Below are positions 10,456 through 19,538 of a DNA stretch of 64,000 bases, piece after piece; position 1 is the first letter of the stretch; each line of letters starts with the position of its first letter. The notes below the pieces were generated by a model. The model was not told the DNA's origin. It ran no database searches and saw nothing but the letters and a program-made list of their open reading frames with translations. Origin of the DNA: Alphaproteobacteria bacterium (lineage in GTDB: Bacteria; Pseudomonadota; Alphaproteobacteria; SHVP01); contig JAVJOO010000005.1 of assembly GCA_040216735.1 (NCBI GenBank), positions 372,001-436,000 on the forward strand, read 5' to 3'. The position numbers were made by a program, and so were the translations under genes.

Positions 10456-11157
10456 TCAGCCTTCGCCGTCGGCCTTTTGCGGTTTGCGCCAGTCGGCCGA
10501 TAGCAAAGTGCAGCGGCCGCTGGCGCGGAATTCGATGAGGGCCCAGGTTGCCGGAGCGAGGCTGAGTTGGGGCGCGCGCTTGGCCGGGAGGGCACCGAGA
10601 TAGGCGGCGCCGTGGATCAACGCGCTGCTATCGCCGACGAAGACCTTGAGGGTATCGCCGGTCAGGTGCGGCCACATTTCTTCGACGCGGCGGCGGATGA
10701 AGCCGCCGACCCGCTCGCCCGCGGCGCCGAGGGTTTCAGCGCCGGCGAAGGGCGGGCGATAGCCTGTGTCGGTGAGCCAATTCTTGGGCGCCTTGGTGAA
10801 ACGCGGATCCTCCGCGATGAGGCTGTCGAGTTGTGCGATCTTGAGGTTGCCGGCAGCCCCGAGACTGCGGCCTGCGAGTTCGGCGCGCTCCACCGCGCGG
10901 TAGCCGCGGAAGGTCGTTTCCTCGAGGTCTTCGGCGAGGATCGCGGCGGTCTGCCACGCGCCCTGGTTGGGGCTGCATTCGATGTCGTCGTCGATCTTGC
11001 ACACCATCTTGTCGGCCAACGCGTGCAGGCGGACAGCGGCCTTGCTGGCCTGGCCTTCGCCTGCGGCGGTAAGTGGGAATGGCAGGTTGGTGCCGGGCAC
11101 GCCGGCGGGCTGTTTGAGCGCGGCGTGGCGCATGAAGACGGCAATCAGACGGGCCAT
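10456..11157 (-). CDS. histidine phosphatase superfamily protein, degenerate active site
   Basis: A 233-residue protein with the phosphoglycerate-mutase-like fold signals: the N-terminal RH pair (R10, H11 in FMRHAAL), PFPLTAAGEGQA, and SPNQGAWQTA at 62-71. In canonical members the last block carries a second Arg (SPLxRAxQTA), here Gly66, and the C-terminal block reads V(G/S)H, here VGDS with Asp176. The nucleophile His is kept, but two phosphate-binding residues appear lost. It may be a pseudo-phosphatase or bind a different ligand. It stands alone, 137 bp from sufA on the same strand. Confidence 0.75.
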   Translation of the reverse strand: MARLIAVFMRHAALKQPAGVPGTNLPFPLTAAGEGQASKAAVRLHALADKMVCKIDDDIECSPNQGAWQTAAILAEDLEETTFRGYRAVERAELAGRSLGAAGNLKIAQLDSLIAEDPRFTKAPKNWLTDTGYRPPFAGAETLGAAGERVGGFIRRRVEEMWPHLTGDTLKVFVGDSSALIHGAAYLGALPAKRAPQLSLAPATWALIEFRASGRCTLLSADWRKPQKADGEG

Positions 11158-11223
11158 GGGTTACTCGCGCGACGTGGTAGGAGGCGTCTTTCGATCATCT
11201 CCGGGCGGCGGATGCAAGTTTTG

Positions 11224-11263
11224 CGTCCTTCGGGACGGCGCCTTTGGCGCCTCCTCAGGATGG
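11224..11263. repeat. dispersed intergenic repeat, copy 3
   Basis: Reads CGTCCTTCGGGACGGCGCC, then TTTGGCGCCTCCTCAGGATGGCG. GGCGCC-TTT-GGCGCC forms the central stem. It belongs to the same family as 6636-6687 and 10378-10415 and lies between sufA and the histidine phosphatase-like gene. Confidence 0.55.
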
Positions 11264-11294
11264 CGGGGGTGGCGTTAGCGTCGGTGTTGGGCGG

Positions 11295-11645
11295 TTAGGA
11301 CTTGTCGGCGACCTTGAAGGATTCGCCGCAGCCGCAGGCGCCGACCACATTGGGGTTGTTGAAGACGAAGCGGCTGGCGAGTTTTTCTTCGACCCAGTCG
11401 AGTTCGCTGCCCTGGATGTAGGGGATCGCTTCGGGATCGACGAAGACCTGGGCGCCGTCACGTTCGATGCGGATGTGGCCGGCGGGTTCCTCGGCGGCGA
11501 AGTCCATGGTGTAGCTCATATCCGAGCAACCCATTTGGCGAACGCCGACACGGATGCCCTTGGCGTTGTCTTGGGTGGCGAGCAGCCGGCGTACCTGGCC
11601 GGCGGCGGTCGAGGTCATCGTCAATACGTCCATAGCATTGCCCAT
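11295..11645 (-). CDS. sufA: A-type Fe-S carrier protein, SufA/IscA family
   Basis: A 116-residue HesB/IscA/SufA family protein that accepts and delivers Fe-S clusters. The three conserved cysteines are present: C40 in MGCSDMSY, and C104 and C106 in GACGCGESF. It is the last gene of the leftward suf operon, 6 bp after the DUF59 gene. The start at 11645 could instead be Met5 (11633); no strong ribosome-binding site decides it. Confidence 0.93.
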   Translation of the reverse strand: MGNAMDVLTMTSTAAGQVRRLLATQDNAKGIRVGVRQMGCSDMSYTMDFAAEEPAGHIRIERDGAQVFVDPEAIPYIQGSELDWVEEKLASRFVFNNPNVVGACGCGESFKVADKS

Positions 11646-11651
11646 GTTGGG

Positions 11652-12026
11652 TTAGTCCATCCCGAGTTCAAGCCGTGCCACCTCGGACATGCGCGCCGGC
11701 GTCCACGGCGGATCCCATACCAGTTCGGCCTCGGCGTCGTCGACACCCTCCACCGTCATCATGGCGAGCTCGACCATGCGCGGCATCGTGCCGGCGACCG
11801 GGCATCCCGGGGCGGTGAGCGTCATTTTGATGTGGGCGTGACGGTTTTCAATTTCGACGTCGTAGATCAGGCCGAGCTCGTAAATATCGACGGGTATTTC
11901 CGGATCGAACACAGTCTTTAGGGCGCGCACGATGTCGTCCTGGCTGGGACCGTCGTCGGCCGGGGCCGCGCCGGTGAACCGGGCGGGGTCGTTAGGGTCT
12001 ACCAGAGATGCAGCGTTGTCGGTCAT
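11652..12026 (-). CDS. sufT: SUF-associated DUF59/MIP18 family protein (SufT-like)
   Basis: A 124-residue MIP18/DUF59 protein of the type found in suf operons (PaaD/SufT-like), implicated in Fe-S cluster maturation. Key blocks are VFDPEIPVDIYELGLIYDV and MTLTAPGCPVAGTMP, which holds the conserved Cys. The start at 12026 is chosen because its ATG overlaps the sufU stop (ATGA); an in-frame extension to 12095 would overlap sufU. The N-terminal 30 residues are low-complexity and probably disordered. Confidence 0.9.
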   Translation of the reverse strand: MTDNAASLVDPNDPARFTGAAPADDGPSQDDIVRALKTVFDPEIPVDIYELGLIYDVEIENRHAHIKMTLTAPGCPVAGTMPRMVELAMMTVEGVDDAEAELVWDPPWTPARMSEVARLELGMD

Positions 12027-12472
12027 TCGGTCTTTGCCGGCGCGGACGTGCCGGTCAGGGCATTGTTGAAGGTGTGCCAGGCAAGGGTGGCGCATTTGAT
12101 CCGCGAGGGATACTGGCGCACCCCGCCCAGGACGACCAGACGATCGAGATCGTCGTCGCCGACAAGCTCGTGTTCGGTGGTGACGAGTTCGTGGAACTTA
12201 TCGAACAGGGCGCGGGCTTCGGCCTCGGTCTTGCCGACGAGAACCTCGGTCATCAGCGAGGCGGAGGCCATCGAAATGGCGCAGCCGCGCCCTTCGAAAT
12301 GGACGTCCTCGACGCGGCCGTCCTTGAGCGTGACGTAGATGTGCACCTTGTCGCCGCAGAGCGGATTATAGCCGTCGGCCTCGGCCGTGAAGGTGGCCGG
12401 TTTGCCGAAGTTCCGCGGGCTCTTGCCGTGGTCCAGGATGATTTCCTGATAGAGATCGCGCAAATCGCTCAT
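12023..12472 (-). CDS. sufU: Fe-S scaffold protein, SufU/NifU N-terminal type
   Basis: A 149-residue U-type scaffold protein of the SUF system. The ligands are C39 and D41 in NPLCGDK, C64 in GRGCAISMAS and C127 in RIKCATLAW. In alphaproteobacterial suf operons this type sits between sufS and the DUF59 gene, as here. Its start overlaps the sufS stop by 4 bp (12469-12472). Confidence 0.93.
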   Translation of the reverse strand: MSDLRDLYQEIILDHGKSPRNFGKPATFTAEADGYNPLCGDKVHIYVTLKDGRVEDVHFEGRGCAISMASASLMTEVLVGKTEAEARALFDKFHELVTTEHELVGDDDLDRLVVLGGVRQYPSRIKCATLAWHTFNNALTGTSAPAKTE

Positions 12473-13719
12473 GCGAACAGCTTTCTAACGTCGTGCAGAC
12501 CGTCGACCAACGCGTCGACGTCGGCGCGGGTATTGTACACGGCAAACGACGCACGCACCGTCCCGGCGATATCAAAGTGATCCATCAGGGGCTGGGCACA
12601 GTGGTGGCCAACCCGCACCGCGATCCCGGCTTGGTCGAGGATGGTACCGGCATCGTGCGGGTGCACCCCGTCGATCAGGAACGACACGATGCTGGCGCGC
12701 ACCCGCGCGGTGCCGATCAGTTGAATATCGTTCAGACCGCGCAATCGCTCCAACGCATAGTCCAGCAAGTCGTTCTCGTGGGCGAGAATGGTGTCGTGGC
12801 CGATCGCCGCGACGTAGTCGAGGGCCGCGCCCATCCCGACCGTGCCGGCGATATTGGGGGTACCGGCCTCGAACTTGTGCGGCAGCGCGGCGAAGGTCGA
12901 TTTGGCGATGGAGACGGTTTCGATCATGTCGCCGCCGCCCTGGTAGGGTGCCATCGCATCCAGCAAGTCGGCCTTGCCGTAAAGCACACCGATCCCCGAA
13001 GGGCCGTAGAGTTTGTGGGCCGAGAACACGTAGAAGTCGCAATCGACGTCCTGCACATCGATGCCGCGGTGGACAATGCCCTGGCACCCGTCAAGCAGGA
13101 CCGGGATGCCCCGCGCGTGGGCCGCCGCGACGACCTCCTTGACCGGGACGACGGTGCCGATGGCGTTGCTGGCGTGAGTCACCGCGACGATCTTGGTACG
13201 CGGGGTCAGCATGTCCGCGAAACGGTCGAATAGAAATTCGCCAGTCTCGTCGGTCGGGGCCGCGCGCACCATTGCCCCGGTCTTCTCGGCAACGATTTGC
13301 CAGGGCACGATATTGGAATGGTGTTCCAGAGCGGTGACGAGGATCTCGTCGCCCGGCTTGAGATTGGCCCCGCCCCAACTGGACGCAACGAGGTTGATCC
13401 CTTCGGTCGCACCGCGCACGAAGACGATTTCCTTGGTGTTGCGCGCATTGATAAAGGCGCGGACCTTCTCGCGCGTGCCCTCGTAATTGCGCGTCGCGGT
13501 TTCGCTGAGGGCGTAGACGCCGCGGTGGATGTTCGCGTATTCGGCCTCGTAGCAATGACGCACGGCGTCGATCACGGCCCGCGGCTTTTGCGCGCTGGCC
13601 GCACTGTCGAGGAAGACCAGCGGTTTGCCGTGTACGGTCTGCGATAGAATGGGGAAGTCCGCACGGACCCGTGCGACGTCGAAGGCGTCGTTGGCGGGGG
13701 TCGGTGCCGGACTAGCCAT
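12469..13719 (-). CDS. sufS: cysteine desulfurase SufS
   Basis: A class V aminotransferase-fold, PLP-dependent cysteine desulfurase of 416 residues that releases sulfur from cysteine for cluster assembly. The PLP-binding lysine is K236 in FSAHKLYGPSGIG, and the persulfide cysteine is C374 in RVGHHCAQPLM. The start at 13719 (MASPAPT) overlaps the last 8 bp of sufD; a much longer in-frame reading upstream lies inside sufD and is not coding. The length is normal for the SufS group. Confidence 0.95.
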   Translation of the reverse strand: MASPAPTPANDAFDVARVRADFPILSQTVHGKPLVFLDSAASAQKPRAVIDAVRHCYEAEYANIHRGVYALSETATRNYEGTREKVRAFINARNTKEIVFVRGATEGINLVASSWGGANLKPGDEILVTALEHHSNIVPWQIVAEKTGAMVRAAPTDETGEFLFDRFADMLTPRTKIVAVTHASNAIGTVVPVKEVVAAAHARGIPVLLDGCQGIVHRGIDVQDVDCDFYVFSAHKLYGPSGIGVLYGKADLLDAMAPYQGGGDMIETVSIAKSTFAALPHKFEAGTPNIAGTVGMGAALDYVAAIGHDTILAHENDLLDYALERLRGLNDIQLIGTARVRASIVSFLIDGVHPHDAGTILDQAGIAVRVGHHCAQPLMDHFDIAGTVRASFAVYNTRADVDALVDGLHDVRKLFA

Positions 13720-15031
13720 CGGCGCGCTCCAACCAAGTATCCACAAGGGTTTCAAAGCGCGCACGGTCGCCATCGCGGTCGATTTCGTCGAGCGCGGCCT
13801 TGACGAAGGCGGAGACCAGCAACCGCCGTGCGGTAACGGCATCGATGCCGCGCGCCTGGAGGTAGAACATCTCGTTCTCGTCGAGATCGCCGGCCGTGGC
13901 GCCGTGGGCGCACTTGACGTCGTCGGCGTAGATTTCGAGTTCGGGCTTAGCGTCGATCTCGGCGCGGTCGGACAACAGCAGTGCATTGTTGAGTTGGTGC
14001 GCGTCGGTCTTCTGGGCATCGCGGCGTACCGCGACTTTGCCCTGGAACACGCCGCGCGCCGAATCGTCGAGAACGCCCTTGTAGACCTGCCGGCTGCGAC
14101 TGCCGCCAACGGCGTGATCGACCACCGTGGTGATATCGCTGTGCTGCGAGTCGCGCAGCAAGTAAGCGCCCGCCCCGTCGAACTGCACGTCGGCACCCTC
14201 GATGGTCGCGGTTACCGATTGACGCGACAGTCGCGCGCCAAAGACGCCAACAAACCCGCGGTAGTGGCTACCGGTCTGTAGCGTCATGCGGTCCTGGGCG
14301 AGATGGAAGGCCGCCGCGCTTTCGTCTTGGACTTTGTAACGGCGCAAGGAGGCCCCCTGCCCCATGACGACTTCACTGACCGGATTGGACCAATAGACGC
14401 CGTCGCCCAGATGGGTCTCGATCAACGTGGCGGCGCTGTCCGGCCCCATGACGATCATGTTGCGCGGGTGCAGCGCGACCGGGCCCGATCCGCCGTCGGT
14501 CGCGAAGACGAGCTCGACTGTGGACTCAACATGGGTGCCCTCGTCGAGGAGCAACACGTAGCCGTCCATCATAAAGGCCGCATTGAGGGCCAACAGGCCG
14601 TCGCCGTCCAACGCCGAAACGCGCGCGACGTGCGCTTCGATGAGGTCTGGCACGCTTTGCAGCGCAACACTCATCGGCACCAGGCGTGCGCCGTCCGGGA
14701 GATTGCCGAGATTCGACAGATCCGCATCGAAGCGCCCGTTGGCGATCACGAGGCGGATCGCATCCGCCGCGCCGATCGATTTGACGCGGTTTGCCAGAGC
14801 CGGGCCGATGGGGGCGTCGGGCGCGGCAAAATCCGTCTTCGCGAGATCGCGCAGGTCGGTGTATTTCCAGGCTTCGACCCTGCGCGAGGGTAACGCGCGA
14901 TCGCCGAAACGCGCGAGCGCATCGCGGCGTGCGGCCTGCAGCCAGTCGCCGCCGGCGTCGGACAACCGCGCGCCAACGACCTCGAACGACTCGAGGAACG
15001 GAAAATCGGCTGTGATCCGGCGGTCGCTCAT
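13712..15031 (-). CDS. sufD: Fe-S assembly scaffold protein SufD
   Basis: A 439-residue SufB/SufD-family beta-helix protein that partners SufB and SufC in the SufBC2D complex. The C-terminal core region ARGVFQGKVAVRRDAQKTDAHQ and KCAHGATAGDLDE is the family signature and includes the conserved His. It overlaps sufC by 4 bp (ATGA). Confidence 0.95.
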   Translation of the reverse strand: MSDRRITADFPFLESFEVVGARLSDAGGDWLQAARRDALARFGDRALPSRRVEAWKYTDLRDLAKTDFAAPDAPIGPALANRVKSIGAADAIRLVIANGRFDADLSNLGNLPDGARLVPMSVALQSVPDLIEAHVARVSALDGDGLLALNAAFMMDGYVLLLDEGTHVESTVELVFATDGGSGPVALHPRNMIVMGPDSAATLIETHLGDGVYWSNPVSEVVMGQGASLRRYKVQDESAAAFHLAQDRMTLQTGSHYRGFVGVFGARLSRQSVTATIEGADVQFDGAGAYLLRDSQHSDITTVVDHAVGGSRSRQVYKGVLDDSARGVFQGKVAVRRDAQKTDAHQLNNALLLSDRAEIDAKPELEIYADDVKCAHGATAGDLDENEMFYLQARGIDAVTARRLLVSAFVKAALDEIDRDGDRARFETLVDTWLERADG

Positions 15032-15786
15032 GCGGCTTCGGTCCCCAGGACGGCGTAGCCCTCTTTTTCGAGATCAAGCGCCAACGACTTGTCGCCCGAA
15101 CGCACGATCTTGCCGCCGGCCAAGACATGGACGAAGTCGGGCACGACGTAATCGAGCAGGCGTTGATAGTGAGTGATCATCAGCATCGCACGGCCTGGGT
15201 CGCGCAGCGCGTTGATGCCTTCGGCGACGGTTTTGAGCGCATCGATGTCGAGACCGGAATCGGTTTCGTCGAGAATCGCCAAGGACGGCTCAAGCATCGC
15301 CATTTGTAGCATTTCGTAGCGCTTCTTCTCGCCGCCGGAGAAGCCGACGTTGACTGCGCGGCGGACCATCTCGTCGGTCATGCCTAGTTGCTTTTGCTTT
15401 TCGCGGATCAGTTTGAGGAATTGCATGGCGTCGAGTTCGTTTTCGCCGCGATGTTTACGAATCGCGTTGTAAGCGGTCTTCAGAAACGTGGTGCCGGCGA
15501 CGCCGGGGATTTCGACCGGGTACTGGAACGCCAGGAATACGCCCTCGCGGGCGCGAATCTCCGGCGCCATGGCGATCAGGTCCTTGCCTTGGTAGACGAC
15601 CGACCCTTGTGTGACCTTGTACCCGTCTCGACCCGCAAGCACATACGACAGCGTGCTTTTGCCCGAGCCGTTGGGGCCCATGACAGCGTGCACCTCGCCG
15701 GCATTGATGGTGAGGTTGATCCCCTTGAGAACGTCTTTGCCGTCGACGGCGGCGTGTAGGTTTTCGATCTTAAGCATAACGGTCAT
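15028..15786 (-). CDS. sufC: Fe-S assembly ATPase SufC
   Basis: A 252-residue ABC-type ATPase of the SufBCD complex, with Walker A GPNGSGKST, the SufC-type signature FSGGEKKR, Walker B LAILDETDSGLD and LMITHYQRLLDY. The start is taken as 15786; Met4 at 15777 is an equally good alternative, and neither has a strong ribosome-binding site. It follows sufB by 17 bp. Confidence 0.95.
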   Translation of the reverse strand: MTVMLKIENLHAAVDGKDVLKGINLTINAGEVHAVMGPNGSGKSTLSYVLAGRDGYKVTQGSVVYQGKDLIAMAPEIRAREGVFLAFQYPVEIPGVAGTTFLKTAYNAIRKHRGENELDAMQFLKLIREKQKQLGMTDEMVRRAVNVGFSGGEKKRYEMLQMAMLEPSLAILDETDSGLDIDALKTVAEGINALRDPGRAMLMITHYQRLLDYVVPDFVHVLAGGKIVRSGDKSLALDLEKEGYAVLGTEAA

Positions 15787-15803
15787 GGGTTCTTTTTCCG
15801 GAA

Positions 15804-17261
15804 TTAGCCGACGCTGCCTTCAAGGCTGATGCCGACGAGTTTTTGGGCTTCGACGGCAAACTCCATCGGGAGCTCTTGCAGCACCTGACGGCAAAAGCCG
15901 TTGACGATAAGGGTTGTGGCATCCTCCGCCGACAGCCCGCGCTGGCGGCAATACAGCAACTGTTCATCACTGATCTTGGAGGTTGTGGCTTCGTGCTCGA
16001 CCTGCGCGGTTTTGTTGCGCACTTCGATATAGGGCACGGTGTGGGCGCCGCAGGTATCGCCGATCAAGAGCGAATCGCACTGGGTGAAGTTCCGCGCGCC
16101 GGTGGCGCCCGGCATCACCTTGACCAAACCGCGATAAGTGCTTTCGGCCTTACCGGCGGAAATGCCCTTCGAGATGATTCGGCTCTTGGTGTTCTTGCCC
16201 AGGTGAATCATCTTGGTGCCGGTATCGGCTTGCTGGAAGTTGTTGGTGATCGCGATCGAGTAGAACTCGCCGACCGAGTTGTCGCCCTGGAGAATGCAGC
16301 TGGGGTACTTCCAGGTGATGGCCGAGCCGGTTTCGACCTGGGTCCAGGAAATTTTCGCGTTGCGGCCACGGCAGGCGCCGCGCTTGGTGACGAAATTGTA
16401 GATGCCGCCCTTGCCGTTTTCGTCGCCCGGATACCAGTTTTGCACGGTAGAGTATTTGATTTCGGCGTCGTCCAACGCGACCAACTCGACCACCGCCGCG
16501 TGGAGCTGGTGCTCGTCGCGCATCGGTGCCGTGCACCCTTCGAGGTAACTGACGTAGGAACCTTTGTCGGCGATGATGAGTGTCCGTTCGAACTGCCCGG
16601 TCTGGGCCGCGTTGATGCGGAAGTAGGTCGACAACTCCATCGGACAGCGCACCCCTTCGGGCACATAGACGAAGGACCCATCGGTAAAAACGGCCGAGTT
16701 CAAGGTGGCGTAGAAATTGTCCGATACCGGGACGACGCTGCCGAGATACTTTTTGACCAACTCGGGGTGCTTTTGCACCGCCTCGGAAATCGGACAGAAG
16801 ATCACGCCGTGCTTGCTGAGTTCCTCTTTGAAGGTGGTCGCGACCGAAACGCTGTCGAACACCGCATCGACCGCAACGCCGGCCAGCATCATTTGTTCCT
16901 GCAGCGGAATGCCAAGCTTGTTGTAGGTCTCGAGCAGTTTGGGATCGACTTCATCCAGGCTGTTCAGCTTCTCGGCCTGTTTGGGCGCAGAGTAGTAGTA
17001 GGAATCCTGATAGTCGATCGGCGGGAAGGACACCTTTGCCCAGGCGGGTTCCTCGTCACCCTGCTCTAGCCACTGGCGATAGGCCTTGAGACGCCACTGG
17101 AGGAGCCAATCGGGCTCCTCCTTCTTGGCCGAAATGAAGTGGATCGTGCTTTCGTCCAACCCCTTGGGGGCGGTATCGGATTCGATATCGGTGACGAAGC
17201 CGTATTTGTAGCGCTCGGTGGTCGCGGCGCCGATGGTTTCGCTTTCGCTGACGTTAGCCAT
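15804..17261 (-). CDS. sufB: Fe-S cluster assembly protein SufB
   Basis: A 485-residue scaffold subunit of SufBC2D. The family blocks are intact: [18 protein letters not shown] at the N-terminus, [33 protein letters not shown], and the C-terminal [16 protein letters not shown] with [14 protein letters not shown]. It is the first structural gene of the operon, 12 bp after the Rrf2 regulator gene. Confidence 0.96.
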   Translation of the reverse strand: MANVSESETIGAATTERYKYGFVTDIESDTAPKGLDESTIHFISAKKEEPDWLLQWRLKAYRQWLEQGDEEPAWAKVSFPPIDYQDSYYYSAPKQAEKLNSLDEVDPKLLETYNKLGIPLQEQMMLAGVAVDAVFDSVSVATTFKEELSKHGVIFCPISEAVQKHPELVKKYLGSVVPVSDNFYATLNSAVFTDGSFVYVPEGVRCPMELSTYFRINAAQTGQFERTLIIADKGSYVSYLEGCTAPMRDEHQLHAAVVELVALDDAEIKYSTVQNWYPGDENGKGGIYNFVTKRGACRGRNAKISWTQVETGSAITWKYPSCILQGDNSVGEFYSIAITNNFQQADTGTKMIHLGKNTKSRIISKGISAGKAESTYRGLVKVMPGATGARNFTQCDSLLIGDTCGAHTVPYIEVRNKTAQVEHEATTSKISDEQLLYCRQRGLSAEDATTLIVNGFCRQVLQELPMEFAVEAQKLVGISLEGSVG

Positions 17262-17273
17262 GGTGTTGTCCGA

Positions 17274-17726
17274 TCAGGCGTTGAGGCTGGCGGCCGGCGC
17301 GGCGGCGACCGGGGGCGGCGGGGCCGGTTCAAGAACATCGGCCAAGGTGAGGTTATCGAGCACGCCGCGGATCGCCGAGGACACTACGTTCCAGCGCCCG
17401 GCGATGGCGCAATGGTTCTCGTGTTCACAGGTGTTGCCGCCGGTGTCGAGGCAATCAGTTAGGGCAAGCTCGCCTTCGAACGCACCCAGCACCTCGGAAA
17501 GGCGGATGCTGTCCGGCGCGCGGTCCAGCCGGTAGCCGCCGTAGCGCCCGCGTTCCGCCGCGACGATCCCCACCTCGGTGAGGCGATGGAGAAGTTTGCT
17601 GACGGTCGGTGCTGGCAGGCCGGTCGCCAGGGCGACATCCGCGGTGTTCCGATTGCCCTGGGGCGGGCGGGCCATGTGGTGCAAAACCACCACGGCGTAA
17701 TCTGTCATGCGGCTTAGTCGAAGCAT
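17274..17726 (-). CDS. Rrf2 family Fe-S-responsive regulator of the suf operon
   Basis: A 150-residue Rrf2/IscR-type winged-helix repressor. MLRLSRMTDYAVVVLHHMA is the SUF-regulator N-terminus, the recognition helix lies near TVSKLLHRL, and C92, C100 and C106 are placed as the Fe-S ligands of IscR-like proteins. It is the first gene of the operon, so it probably autoregulates and senses Fe-S supply. A palindromic operator sits 17 bp before its start. The tail after residue 130 is Pro/Ala-rich. Confidence 0.92.
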   Translation of the reverse strand: MLRLSRMTDYAVVVLHHMARPPQGNRNTADVALATGLPAPTVSKLLHRLTEVGIVAAERGRYGGYRLDRAPDSIRLSEVLGAFEGELALTDCLDTGGNTCEHENHCAIAGRWNVVSSAIRGVLDNLTLADVLEPAPPPPVAAAPAASLNA

Positions 17727-17742
17727 CGGCCAATCCTGAATT

Positions 17743-17768
17743 ATCTAATCCTGATTAGATTAGTCTAA
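17743..17768 (-). promoter_or_regulatory. palindromic operator upstream of the suf operon
   Basis: ATCTAATC-CT-GATTAGAT is a perfect inverted repeat with 8-bp arms (17743-17760). It runs directly into TTAG-T-CTAA (17760-17768). The AT-rich stretch is unlike its high-GC surroundings and sits 17 bp before the Rrf2 gene start. It probably binds the Rrf2 protein or an iron regulator. Confidence 0.7.
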
Positions 17769-17886
17769 CTTTAATTGGGCGGAAAATAGGGAGATTCAAG
17801 GCGCGGTGCAACCGGTTTTGGCCGCTTTGGCAGCATTTTTCGCGGCCAACCTTTCCCTTACGCGCGCGACCCGCCATAAAACCGCC

Positions 17887-18573
17887 ATGGCTCTCCGTGA
17901 CGGGCAATATCGGGGCGAACCGCCGCCGCGCCAGCCCATGCTCAACCTACCCCCTGCTGTTTTGGCGCTGATCGGCGCAAATGTTGTCGTGCATGGGGCG
18001 ATGCTGCTGGTGCCTCTCGACGCCGTCGGCTGGGTGCTGCTCCATTTGGCCTTTATCCCGGTGCGCTACAGCGTCGAAGGTCTTGGCGGTTGGCCGGCGT
18101 GGGCTGGGCCGGTGACCTATCAATTCCTCCACGGCGGCTGGCTGCACCTGGGCGTCAACATGGTGATGCTGGCGGCGTTCGGCTCGGCGCTGGAACGATC
18201 GGCCGGGGCGTCGCGGATGCTGGTGCTCTATGTTGCTTCGGGTGTGGCCGGGGCGTTCGTCCATTTTGCACTATTTCCGGTGAGCAATATCCCCGTTGTC
18301 GGCGCGTCGGGCTCGATCAGCGGCCTGTTCGGGGCAGTGCTGTGGTTGATGGCGCGCCCGGACCGTTTTGGCCGCCGTGCGTTACGTTTTTGGCCGGCGG
18401 CGCTGATCTGGATCGGGTTTTCTGTCGCCGTCGGCTTTACCGGGATGCCCGGTGTTGCGGACGGTCAGATCGCCTGGGCCGCCCACGTCGGCGGGTTCCT
18501 TGCCGGGATCGTGGCGATGATAGGAATGCTGGCTTGGGCCCGGGCCAAGGCGCGGAGACGGCCGCCCGGCTAA
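17887..18573 (+). CDS. rhomboid family intramembrane serine protease
   Basis: A 228-residue inner-membrane protein with about six hydrophobic segments. The rhomboid active site is visible: Ser in GASGSISGLFG (S141), and His in AAHVGGFLAG (H200). The segment FLHGGWLHLGVNMVML carries the helix-2 HxxxN signature. The start at 17887 (MALRDGQ) is preferred; an in-frame ATG does not occur earlier, and the GTG at 17806 would add a hydrophobic extension that is not family-like. It overlaps the 3' end of nicO by 4 bp on the opposite strand. The substrate is unknown. Confidence 0.88.
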   Translation: MALRDGQYRGEPPPRQPMLNLPPAVLALIGANVVVHGAMLLVPLDAVGWVLLHLAFIPVRYSVEGLGGWPAWAGPVTYQFLHGGWLHLGVNMVMLAAFGSALERSAGASRMLVLYVASGVAGAFVHFALFPVSNIPVVGASGSISGLFGAVLWLMARPDRFGRRALRFWPAALIWIGFSVAVGFTGMPGVADGQIAWAAHVGGFLAGIVAMIGMLAWARAKARRRPPG

Positions 18574-19538
18574 GCCGCGAGAGCCGCCGCCAACGACAGT
18601 GTGCCAAAGGCGGTGACCACCGACGCCCCGGCAATGGCCAAACCGCCCGCAACAACACCCCGCCACCGACCGGACGCCCCGGCCTGTCGGAGCGCGCCGC
18701 GCCGTACCGCGACACTCAGGGCCGCAAGCACCGAGACGGTTATGGCGGTCCCCACCGACATCGCCAGCGCCGCCGCGACGCCAAGCATGAACAGGCTCTG
18801 CGCGGTCGCGAACAGGAGGACGATCACGGCGCCGCTGCAGGGCCGCATTCCGACGGCGAGAACGACCGCCGCAGCTTCGCGCCAACCTGCCGAGGCGGCC
18901 TTCGCCAACCGGCCGTGCCCGTGGTCGTGGCCATGCTCGCCGTGGTCGTGGCCGTGGTGGCCGTGTCCGAACCCAAGCACCTCGCGCACGGCGCGCCACA
19001 TCAGCCAAAGGCCGAGGACCGCAACAAACGCGTAGCTGGCGGTTTCGAGGGTCCCCACTCGATCGGATGTCGCAAGGTTCGACGCTCCGAGGATCACCGC
19101 CAGCAAGCCGACCAGCGCGACCGCGGCAACAGCCTGCAACAGCGCGGCGAGCACGGCGAGGACCACCCCGCGCCGCACGTTGCCTTCGCCTGCCAACAGA
19201 TACGAGGCGATGACGACCTTGCCATGACCGGGGCCGGCCGCGTGCAGTACACCGTAGGCAAACGATAGCCCGATCAGAACCAGCACCGGCCAGGCGCTCC
19301 GACCGTCGCGGACGGCACCGACCGCATCGGCGAGCTTGGTTTGCAGGTCGCGTTGCAGACGGCGCACTTCGATAAGATAGCGTTGCACAAACCCGGGCGC
19401 CTCCAGCCCCCCGGCCTGTACGGCCTGTTCGGGAGCGCCGCCGCCGAACGCACGCATCGAATCCTGAGCCGCCGCGGGCGCAAGAAAACCCAGCGCCAGG
19501 AGCGTGGCTGCGAGCAGCCACAACACCGGTCGCCTCAC
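18570..19538 (-). CDS. NicO/RcnA-family metal transporter
   Basis: A 322-residue inner-membrane protein of the NicO (nickel/cobalt) family. It has an N-terminal signal-like segment (LLAATLLALGFLAPAAA), a first membrane block with GVLHAAGPGHGKVVIASYLL, a His/Gly/Asp-rich cytoplasmic-type loop of about 20 residues, and a second block with VGMRPCSGAVIVLLFA. The GTG start at 19538 overlaps the DUF1007 stop (GTGA); an in-frame reading from 19628 would lie inside that gene. Its place behind znuA suggests zinc rather than nickel traffic. The direction of transport cannot be told. Confidence 0.85.
   Translation of the reverse strand: MRRPVLWLLAATLLALGFLAPAAAQDSMRAFGGGAPEQAVQAGGLEAPGFVQRYLIEVRRLQRDLQTKLADAVGAVRDGRSAWPVLVLIGLSFAYGVLHAAGPGHGKVVIASYLLAGEGNVRRGVVLAVLAALLQAVAAVALVGLLAVILGASNLATSDRVGTLETASYAFVAVLGLWLMWRAVREVLGFGHGHHGHDHGEHGHDHGHGRLAKAASAGWREAAAVVLAVGMRPCSGAVIVLLFATAQSLFMLGVAAALAMSVGTAITVSVLAALSVAVRRGALRQAGASGRWRGVVAGGLAIAGASVVTAFGTLSLAAALAA

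Noticed and set aside
13720-14196. N-terminal extension of sufS
   Set aside because: It runs inside sufD in another frame and has no SufS-like sequence; the conserved protein begins at 13719.
15843-17069. Long open frame opposite sufB
   Set aside because: A shadow of sufB with no domain or ribosome-binding site.
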